NCBI RefSeq assembly: GCF_001636315.1
Contig: NZ_KV440949.1
Coordinates: 5,474,084-5,538,083, forward strand
Origin: Neobacillus mesonae
GTDB taxonomy: Bacteria > Bacillota > Bacilli > Bacillales > Cytobacillaceae
Length of the DNA stretch: 64,000 nucleotides
Direction of reading: 5' to 3'
The position numbers and the translations under genes were made by a program. Numbering within the stretch: the first letter of the stretch is position 1; each line of letters opens with the position of its first letter. Shown here in pieces: positions 58,667 through 64,000 of the stretch. The notes beneath the pieces were generated by a model that made no database searches, had not been told where the DNA came from, and saw only the letters and a program-made list of their open reading frames with translations.

Positions 58667-59071
58667 TTATTCCGCTTCCTTGGCCAACATGTCCGGATCC
58701 TCGGTCATCAGCTCTGGTGCCTCAAAAACTTGACGCAATTCAATCTGACCTTCCCCATATCCTTGCGGGTCCGGCATCCTTATTGCCCACTCGATGGCTT
58801 CTTCCCTCGACTTCACATCAATCAGAATGAACCCGGCAACCAATTCTTTCGATTCTGTAAATGGGCCATACGTTACCACCGGCTTTTCCCCTGGTATCGG
58901 ATACGAAAAGCGAATCCCATTTGAACTTGGATGAAGTCCTTTAGCGGCAACCCTCACGCCTGCCTTCACTAATTCCTCATTGTACTTTGTCATGGCTTCA
59001 ATGAGCTCCGGGCTCGGGAGCTTTCCGACTTCCGAATTGTTCGAGGATTTGACAATTATCATAAAAAGCAT
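58667..59071 (-). CDS. YciI family (DGPF-type) protein
   Basis: A 134-residue YCII-domain protein: MLFMIIVKSSNNSEVGKLPSPELIEAMTKYNEELVKAGVRVAAKGLHPSSNGIRF then YGPFTESKELVAGFILIDVKSREEAIEWAIRMPDPQGYGEGQIELRQVFEAPE. The YGPFTE block corresponds to the DGPFxE motif of proteins often linked to ECF sigma factors, though the nearest ECF gene here is 3.3 kb away. Catalytic role uncertain. Start ATG 59071 after AGGGGAGG. Confidence 0.86.
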   Translation of the reverse strand: MLFMIIVKSSNNSEVGKLPSPELIEAMTKYNEELVKAGVRVAAKGLHPSSNGIRFSYPIPGEKPVVTYGPFTESKELVAGFILIDVKSREEAIEWAIRMPDPQGYGEGQIELRQVFEAPELMTEDPDMLAKEAE

Positions 59072-59324
59072 ATATTTCCTCCCCTTTTTTAGAGGCAAAT
59101 CCCCTAATTGACCTCTTTATAAATACAACGAACCGGTATCTTCAAAATCGACACTTTAAATAATTTTTTAAACATAACCTCCACACTTCTCAAATTGTAC
59201 TTTCACCCTAATTTTATCAGTAAGTATTATCTGATTGTTCAATTTTTTTAAAAAATTCAATGCTAATAACAATTTAAATTCTCAATTCACAGGACATGAA
59301 TTATTTTATTTCTTTTTCAACTAT

Positions 59325-59393
59325 CCAGCCCCGTCACTTCAATAAGAAAAAGCATTACCATTGTTCTAGTAATGCACCCTTTAGTTCAAGAAG
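59325..59393. repeat. Dispersed repeat copy
   Basis: CAGCCCCGTCACTTCAATAAGAA, then the hairpin GCATTAC / CATTGTTCTA / GTAATGC, then ACCCTTTAGTTCAAGAAG. Same head-hairpin-tail order as 45938. Confidence 0.6.
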
Positions 59394-59471
59394 AAACTAC
59401 TTAATACCTAACTATATTCTTTCAAAACTCTCCCTCTAATGATATTTTACCTAATATCCCTTTCATTTGTT

Positions 59472-59554
59472 GAACTATTCAGCCCGTTTGTTCAATAAGA
59501 AAAGGAGGTGCCGCAGCTACCTCCGTTGTTAAACTTAAGCACCCTATAGTTTAA
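59472..59554. repeat. Dispersed repeat copy
   Basis: AACTATTCAGCCCGTTTGTT, then hairpin GGAGGT / GCCGCAGCT / ACCTCC, then AAGCACCCTATAGTTTAAG. Confidence 0.6.
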
Positions 59555-59584
59555 GTACATTGTTTCACAAAGTTTTTAAATAGT

Positions 59585-60484
59585 TTAATTAAAATCATCT
59601 TGAGATAAGTCTGTATTGACTCCCATTGCGGCTCTAGAACCTTCAGCTGCTGCAATAATCACTTGTGAGGGGGCAATAACTGACGTATCTCCAGCGGCAT
59701 ATAGCCCTTCAATATTAGTTCTGCCAAATTGATCAGTTATAATTCCACCGAGCTCGTGTGTTTTACATCCTAAAGATTGACCGAAAGAGGTGGCTTGAAT
59801 CCATTCAGGTGTCACAAATCCTCCTTTCCTCTTTACCTCTTCACCATCCTCAAAAATTACAGCTTCTAAACTCCCATTTCCGCCAATAAGAGATTTAATT
59901 TTTTGCTCATATATTTTAATTCCTTTTCTTTGTATCATATTCTTTTGCTCTACGGTCAATATCTTCTTTCCATTGGTACAAACAATTAAGTCTTTGCTCC
60001 AATTGTAAACTGTTTTAGCCATATGGAAAGCAGAGTGGCTTTCCGAAATAATCATTAGCGGAAGGTCTTTCAACTCCCAGCCATCACAATAAGGACAGCT
60101 GAAAAGACTTTTTCCATAGAAATCCATAATGTTTTCTATTGCCGGATGAATTTCCTTAAGTCCTGTAGCTAAAATAATCTTCTTCCCTTTAATACATTCT
60201 CCTTTTTCGGTCTCGACTTCAAAATGCATTCCCGTTTTTTTTACATCAATAATTTTTTCATTTCTTATCATGATAGAAGGATACTTGGCTATGTCCTGAT
60301 GAGCAAGTTCTCTAAATTCTCTTGGTTTAATTCCGTCTCTTGTAATAAATCCATGCGACTCTTGGGTAACTGCGTTCCTTGGAAAGTTATTGTCAAATAA
60401 AATCACATTTCTTCTTGCCCTGCCTAATACAAGGGCAGCGTTTAGACCCGCTGGACCTCCACCTACAATTACACAATCTAACAT
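59585..60484 (-). CDS. Thioredoxin-reductase-like NAD(P)/FAD oxidoreductase
   Basis: Flavoprotein disulfide reductase of 299 aa. FAD motif CVIVGGGPAGLNAALVLGRARRNVILFD at the N-terminus, the redox-type pair CPYCDGWE (about 130), the second nucleotide domain and the terminal GLYAAGDTSVIAPSQVIIAAAEGSRAAMGVN. The electron acceptor is unknown; it is more like the stand-alone bacillithiol/AhpF-type reductases than canonical TrxB. Start ATG 60484 after AAAAGGAG. It follows the Rrf2 regulator by 82 bp on the same strand and is its likely target. Confidence 0.88.
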   Translation of the reverse strand: MLDCVIVGGGPAGLNAALVLGRARRNVILFDNNFPRNAVTQESHGFITRDGIKPREFRELAHQDIAKYPSIMIRNEKIIDVKKTGMHFEVETEKGECIKGKKIILATGLKEIHPAIENIMDFYGKSLFSCPYCDGWELKDLPLMIISESHSAFHMAKTVYNWSKDLIVCTNGKKILTVEQKNMIQRKGIKIYEQKIKSLIGGNGSLEAVIFEDGEEVKRKGGFVTPEWIQATSFGQSLGCKTHELGGIITDQFGRTNIEGLYAAGDTSVIAPSQVIIAAAEGSRAAMGVNTDLSQDDFN

Positions 60485-60566
60485 AATAATATACACTCCT
60501 TTTAATTAAATATATTAAAGACCTTTATTATCTATAATAGGAGGATAAAAAAAGACATCATTTAAA

Positions 60567-60959
60567 TTATACAGATGTCTTTGCTAAATCAGCCAGGGTT
60601 TGCCTCCTTAATTCTTCTTCCATTTTTTCTTCGGACTTCAACATTACTTTTTGGATCTGACATTGAGGTCCATGGTCTAATCCGCACTCAAACAATGATG
60701 ACTTCCCCTCAATAGCAAAAATAATATCAAGAAAAGAAATGGATTCCCATCCTCTTGTCAATGAATATCCACCATTTGCTCCTGATACAGAAGAAACCAT
60801 TCCTTCTTTTACAAGCTTGGTTAGGATTTTAGATAAGTAAGTTGGTGAAACACTCAGTTTTTCTGCTAGTGTCTGTACCCCTATTGGTTTGCTTGATTTT
60901 GACAAGGCTAAATTTAACATTGTATGAAGAGCATAATTAGTTGCTTTTGAGTACTTCAA
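60567..60959 (-). CDS. Rrf2 family transcriptional regulator (YwnA-like)
   Basis: A 130-residue winged-helix regulator: (M)KYSKATNYALHTMLNLALSKSSKPIGVQTLAEKLSVSPTYLSKILTKLVKEGMVSSVSGANGGYSLTRG. Two Cys remain in the effector region (FECGLDHGPQCQIQ), too few for a classical NsrR/IscR cluster, so redox or thiol sensing is more likely. TTG 60959 is chosen because AAAGGG is about 9 nt upstream and MKYSKATNYAL is the normal family start. Confidence 0.88.
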   Translation of the reverse strand: MKYSKATNYALHTMLNLALSKSSKPIGVQTLAEKLSVSPTYLSKILTKLVKEGMVSSVSGANGGYSLTRGWESISFLDIIFAIEGKSSLFECGLDHGPQCQIQKVMLKSEEKMEEELRRQTLADLAKTSV

Positions 60960-61207
60960 TGTATTCAACCCTTTCTATCTATTAAAGACTATAAGACTCT
61001 CTAATATCCATTATAGTTATGTAAAAACGATTGTCAAGAAACATGCTTTATTCAACTAAACTGCCCCTATAGTTTAATAAGAAAATCCGCATAATGATTC
61101 TATAAAATCCCCCTCTCTTTTAGTTCACATTTGAATCGAACTGTGTAATAATAAAAGTACATTTATCAAAAAGAAATTCTTTAAAATACTTAAAATTACC
61201 CCAAGCA

Positions 61208-61300
61208 CTTTCTAAAGTCATAGTTAGTAAAATATAGTTCCAAGTGTAAACCTCTTATCGTTCAACAATATTGAAGCATCGTTTAGATGCTTCATTTTTA
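61208..61300 (+). ncRNA. Putative small RNA unit, copy 1
   Basis: The unit CTTTCTAAAGT...GTTCCAAGTGTAAACC...CGTTCAACAA ends in the perfect hairpin GAAGCATC / GTTTA / GATGCTTC followed by ATTTTT, a rho-independent terminator with no gene before it. About 90% identical over 86 bp to copy 2. The C-rich AAACCTCTT/AAACCCCCT segment could be a pairing site. No known family recognised. Confidence 0.5.
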
Positions 61301-61440
61301 TTCCCTTTTGTTACAGGGAAATTAAATACTCAAGCTGCGTTACAATTAACATTATTAATTTTAAAAAAATTACATATTTGTCCAAGTCAAGTTTAAAAAA
61401 TTTTCATAATATAAAGTAGCACCGTTAACACTGAATACCT

Positions 61441-61489
61441 CCATTTTAAGAAGCATCGTATAGATGCTTCTTTTTATTTTTTAAAATGG
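61441..61489 (+). terminator. Nested hairpin with the same GAAGCATC stem
   Basis: GAAGCATC / GTATA / GATGCTTC followed by TTTTTATTTT, itself enclosed by CCATTTTAA and TTAAAATGG. Third occurrence of this terminator stem within 800 bp. Confidence 0.65.
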
Positions 61490-61712
61490 CAGAATTGAAT
61501 CGAAATGCGACATAATGAAATTTTATATACTTCTCTATAAATGGATTTATTTTTCTATTTTAGGAAAAAATAATTTTTGTTGGACAAGGTATTCACCTCG
61601 GAGATCTCCAAACATATGCCTTGTGCCAACGCCAATGTGTTAGAGTCACTTCTAAAAAAATGGCATAAAATAACCCTGAACAAAATATCCTTTGCTAAGC
61701 CATTTTGCTTCT

Positions 61713-61734
61713 GAGCCTTAATGGCTCCTTTTTT
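61713..61734 (+). terminator. Terminator-like hairpin
   Basis: GAGCC / TTAAT / GGCTC followed by CTTTTTT. An overlapping alternative stem AGCCATT (61698) with AATGGCT (61720) is mutually exclusive with it. Confidence 0.65.
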
Positions 61735-61906
61735 ACGTTGTCCATTTTTATTGCAGCTTGTCTTAGCGACGCTTCTTTTTTAAGCATTTGTTGTCTTTTT
61801 TTGTTAGAAAAAAATTTTCAAGAACACTAAACAATTTTTGATAGTTAGTCGATAATACATATTGTAACTTGTTAATCTCCTTGCAAGTACTAGTATTATT
61901 TCACCT

Positions 61907-61929
61907 GAGCTGTCCTTTTTGGGCAGCTC
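61907..61929 (+). terminator. Terminator-like hairpin
   Basis: GAGCTGTCC / TTTTT / GGGCAGCTC, 9 bp with one wobble, followed by CTTATCTTAT. Confidence 0.55.
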
Positions 61930-61981
61930 CTTATCTTATAGTAAACGTCGCAATTTAATTAACACTTTAGTGGTACCGAAG

Positions 61982-62070
61982 CTTTCTAAAGTTTTAGTTA
62001 GTAAAATATAGTTCCAAGTGTAAACCCCCTATCGTTCAACAATTATGAAGCATTGTTTAGATGTTTTTTT
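61982..62070 (+). ncRNA. Putative small RNA unit, copy 2
   Basis: Second copy of the unit at 61208, with about 9 differences in 86 bp. The terminator stem is weakened (GAAGCATTGTTTAGATG) but followed by TTTTTTTT. It lies 140 bp before the Spo0E-like gene. Confidence 0.45.
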
Positions 62071-62208
62071 TATCCCCTTTTTTGTAAAAACGCCGGTAAA
62101 TAATTTTTGAAAATTTTTGTCGAAACTATTTTTAATTTCAGTAATTTCTCCTATAATTGTTTTTGTGTGATTTTTACAAAGAATTTTTACTAGGAGAATT
62201 CACCTGCT

Positions 62209-62400
62209 ATGACCACGTTTTTGTGTGAACTAATGCTGATTAAAAAAATAGATTTAATGAAAAAGAAAATGGTTAGGCTTGCTCACAGTACGGGTTTTAA
62301 TAGTCAAGAAACTTTGAGATGTAGCCAAGAATTAGATAACTTAATAAATTTACATATGAAGTATTTTTCTAAAAGAAACAAATTAAGCAATGCATCTTGA
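62209..62400 (+). CDS. Spo0E family aspartyl-phosphate phosphatase
   Basis: A 63-residue protein predicted to dephosphorylate Spo0A-P and so delay sporulation. It carries the family signature as SQELDNLINLHMKYF (SQxLD) after a helix LIKKIDLMKKKMVRLAHSTGFNSQETLRC; the two-helix hairpin length is typical. AGGAGA precedes ATG 62209. A good terminator follows at 62414. It supports an endospore-forming host. Confidence 0.88.
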   Translation: MTTFLCELMLIKKIDLMKKKMVRLAHSTGFNSQETLRCSQELDNLINLHMKYFSKRNKLSNAS

Positions 62401-62413
62401 TGTATAAGAATTT

Positions 62414-62440
62414 AGTCAGGAGTTTCCTGGCTTTTTTACT
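62414..62440 (+). terminator. Terminator of the Spo0E-like gene
   Basis: AGTCAGGA / GTT / TCCTGGCT (one G-T pair) followed by TTTTT. Confidence 0.85.
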
Positions 62441-62549
62441 TTAAATTTCCCTTTTGGGATAAATTACTAGATCACCCCCCGATATTATTAAGGATTTTTT
62501 TTCTTAAAAAGATAATAATTACATTAATATCTAAAAAGGAGATGTTTAA

Positions 62550-62723
62550 ATGACAAATAATAGTAACAACATTCAAGCCTTATTGGGTATTGATATTCGT
62601 GCACGCTCCTCTAATAAGGTTATATGGGGTGATCATGATTCTTTTAAAAATCCTATTATCCATAAAAAAATAAATGGTCAAGTGATTGTTCCCCTAGATA
62701 TTACAAGACTTTGGGGTAGGTAA
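62550..62723 (+). CDS. Hypothetical 57-residue protein
   Basis: Begins MTNNSNNIQALLGIDIRARS and ends PLDITRLWGR. It has an excellent ribosome binding site (AAAAAGGAGATG) 7 nt before the ATG, ordinary codon use and its own terminator 9 bp after the stop, so it is very likely expressed. It is mixed hydrophilic with no signal peptide or helix of membrane type. No family recognised. Confidence 0.7.
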   Translation: MTNNSNNIQALLGIDIRARSSNKVIWGDHDSFKNPIIHKKINGQVIVPLDITRLWGR

Positions 62724-62731
62724 TTAAGAAT

Positions 62732-62757
62732 GGGCTAATCATTTAGCCCTTTTATTT
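62732..62757 (+). terminator. Terminator of the 57-residue gene
   Basis: GGGCTAA / TCAT / TTAGCCC followed by TTTTATTT. Confidence 0.85.
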
Positions 62758-62900
62758 CGCAATTAATGTCATAATTGAAACTTTGACCGATTTAACACAA
62801 AAATCAGACAAAAAATTTGTTATAATTATTAATAATTTGTTTAATATAATATTATTATTAATAAGCTTGTTACTAAGGAGTTTGTATAAATTTATTTATA

Positions 62901-63047
62901 TTGTCCGATGAACAATTAATTAAAGCCTTTTTAATAGCAAGCAAGAAAAAATCAGATGAGACTTTAACAAAACTTTCGTATAAAGAAATTATTGTTAGAG
63001 GGTTATTGTTTGAGACCCTATTAAAAGTAAATTCTAGGTGGAAATAA
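62901..63047 (+). CDS. Hypothetical small protein, Sda-like N-terminus
   Basis: A frame of 48 codons from TTG 62901 reads (M)SDEQLIKAFLIASKKKSDETLTKLSYKEIIVRGLLFETLLKVNSRWK. The LSDEQLIKAF opening recalls the sporulation kinase inhibitor Sda (LSDELLI), but the second half does not match. AAGGAG lies about 22 nt before the TTG, too far, so the true start may be a non-standard codon nearer to it. Function uncertain; a protein of Sda-like size next to a Spo0E-like gene is suggestive only. Confidence 0.45.
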   Translation: MSDEQLIKAFLIASKKKSDETLTKLSYKEIIVRGLLFETLLKVNSRWK

Positions 63048-63086
63048 ATTTATTACTTGTCATACAAATCCTTTGCTTTTGATGTC

Positions 63087-63318
63087 TTAACCCCAATGTC
63101 CGTGGCGTTTTAAAATTTCAATGACTTTATCTGCATATGTTTCATCTGTATTGATAACAAAATAAGTGTTTTTCTTTTTACCTTTTTTCTTTCTTGTTTG
63201 TTTAACGGTATTTGCAATGAGTTTCAAATCATCTAGTAAATAACCTGGTACATATCTTCGCAACTCACTGTTTTTTAAGACAGTAAAATTTTATTTCCAT
63301 GCCTTCTAAATTTGCCAA
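63087..63318 (-). pseudogene. Frameshifted small gene, basic protein
   Basis: From TTG 63318 or ATG 63300 (MEIKFY...) the frame hits a stop after about a dozen codons. One base shift in an AAAATTTT run joins it to ...VLKNSELRRYVPGYLLDDLK..., then KKKGKKKN and a YFVINTDETYADKVIEILKRHGHWG end. The product would be about 77 aa, very basic in the middle. Either a real frameshift or a homopolymer sequencing error. Family not recognised. Confidence 0.55.
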
Positions 63319-63473
63319 CTCCTTTCACCCCTTAGTTCACAATTAGTGTCAATTGCGAAGTTAATAAACTACTCCTTTTTCCACTAACCTGCCCTTTAGC
63401 TTAATAAGTCTATATTTTGATAATCTAGGCAATAATTCCTCTTAAATGGGAAGTTTAAATGGGAGGGATTGGG

Positions 63474-64000
63474 TTGTTAATATCAAAAGCATGGGAAATA
63501 TATGCGGCCGACAAACGAATTGAGGGCTTTTCACCGTATACAATAAAAGCCTATGGCATTCAGGCAAAGTTGCTTGTTCTGTATTTCAAGGATGCAGAAA
63601 TTGCCACTCTTAACTCAGAAAATTTGAAGGAATACCTAAATAATTCATCGGCAGCCCTAAAGCCATCCAGTATGGCTCATAGGATACGGTTTATGAAATC
63701 CTTATTCCGTTGGTGCCACGAAGAAGGTCATATACACCATAACCCTGCATCAAAGTTAAAGGAGCCCAAGGTCGGAAAACGCATACCGAAATTCTTAACT
63801 GAAAGAGAAATCGAACTTCTGCGTGAAGCGTGTGTTAGCCCGATGGAAAAAGCCTTGTTTGAATTTATGTTTTCGACAGGATGCAGAATTGGGGAAATAG
63901 TTTCACTTGAACGTAATTGCATTAATTGGTCCAATCGCTCAGCAATTGTAAAGGGAAAAGGAGACAAGGAACGTGAGGTCTATTTTAATATAAGAGCCGA
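63474..64000 (+). CDS. Tyrosine recombinase/phage-type integrase, 3'-partial
   Basis: Site-specific recombinase of the XerC/XerD/integrase family, open to the end of the window (175 codons seen). It has an N-terminal SAM-like core-binding domain (AWEIYAADKRIEGFSPYTIKAYGIQAKLLVLYF ... SMAHRIRFMKSLFRWCHEEGHIHHNPASKLKEPK). The catalytic domain begins at FLTEREIELLREAC, with the first catalytic Arg in STGCRIGEIVSLE and the beta-hairpin Lys in VKGKGDKEREV. The His-x-x-Arg and Tyr motifs lie outside. Start TTG 63474 after GGGAGGG. It may mark a mobile element continuing to the right. Confidence 0.88.
   Translation, partial: MLISKAWEIYAADKRIEGFSPYTIKAYGIQAKLLVLYFKDAEIATLNSENLKEYLNNSSAALKPSSMAHRIRFMKSLFRWCHEEGHIHHNPASKLKEPKVGKRIPKFLTEREIELLREACVSPMEKALFEFMFSTGCRIGEIVSLERNCINWSNRSAIVKGKGDKEREVYFNIRA

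Larger units (their letters stand above)
59072..59584. other. Intergenic stretch with two dispersed repeat copies
   Basis: Holds repeat copies at 59325-59393 and 59472-59554; otherwise AT-rich with no gene. Confidence 0.5.
60960..62208. other. 1.25-kb non-coding stretch with a series of hairpins
   Basis: No protein gene on either strand. It contains a repeat word CAACTAAACTGCCCCTATAG (61053), two copies of an ~86-bp unit (61208 and 61982) and five plus-strand hairpins, most followed by T-runs (about 61272, 61449, 61713, 61907, 62047). The pattern suggests several short non-coding transcripts. Confidence 0.55.

Noticed and set aside
58667-59071. Assigning the YciI protein to the ECF41 sigma factor as a regulon pair
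   Set aside because: DGPF-type YciI proteins are usually linked to a different ECF group, the genes are over 3 kb apart, and I saw no TGTCACA element in front of it.
63728-63967. 79-codon minus-strand frame at the right edge
   Set aside because: Antisense to the integrase, whose catalytic motifs are unmistakable.
1-64000. tRNA, rRNA and CRISPR arrays
   Set aside because: I looked for tRNA T-arm patterns, rRNA segments and regularly spaced direct repeats and saw none; the spaced repeats present are irregular and dispersed.

Overview
The window reads as chromosomal DNA of a low-GC, endospore-forming Bacillaceae (Neobacillus/Mesobacillus-like; genus is an inference). Support comes from strong AAGGAGG-type ribosome binding sites, frequent TTG/GTG starts, a Spo0E-like phosphatase, CadC/CadA, and dispersed intergenic repeats of the kind common in environmental Bacillus relatives. 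I recognise no rRNA, tRNA, CRISPR array or complete prophage.

Layout. 1-5.7 kb: the 3' part of a TRAP-TAXI importer, a CshA-like RNA helicase and an HU protein. 5.7-8.4 kb: glycolate/lactate-type oxidase genes glcD-glcF. 8.7-11.9 kb: a divergent metal/thiol locus, cadC-cadA on one side and a PCYCGC-motif lipoprotein on the other. Both cadA and the lipoprotein gene carry one in-frame UGA exactly where their families have the first Cys of a CxxC motif, and each UGA is followed by a small hairpin whose loop begins at +22. The best reading is two neighbouring selenocysteine (UxxC) proteins; this is the most interesting signal in the window. 12-17.6 kb: small stress and repair genes, a MATE exporter and an editing-domain protein. 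17.7-34.7 kb: a catabolic region with three control circuits: a sigma-54 activator with a -24/-12 promoter before a cyclase-amidase pair, an IclR regulator with matching palindromes before a transporter and an aminotransferase/TPP-enzyme pair, and an XRE-cupin regulator heading a hydantoinase/oxoprolinase operon. 35-50.7 kb: single housekeeping-accessory genes (GNAT, DinB, VOC, DUF899, DUF4822, ankyrin lipoprotein), a TetR/hydrolase pair, a NagZ-nuclease pair and a guanine deaminase/purine permease pair. 51-61 kb: a LysR regulator, an ECF41 sigma factor with its oxidoreductase partner and a matching promoter, an SDR, VOC, YciI and an Rrf2-reductase pair. 61-64 kb: a gene-poor stretch with several hairpins, a duplicated ~86-bp unit, small sporulation-type genes, a frameshifted small gene and the start of a tyrosine recombinase that runs off the window.

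Two repeat families decorate the intergenic space: GGGGTCAGTCCCC-type hairpins directly after gene ends in the first 29 kb, and a family around GCCCGWTTGTTGAA from about 35 kb onward. Several decayed fragments (a YbaK tail, a NUDIX gene, a startless frame and a frameshifted gene) show ongoing erosion. Starts were chosen by ribosome binding site and family N-terminus. No database search was possible, so family names rest on motif recognition.
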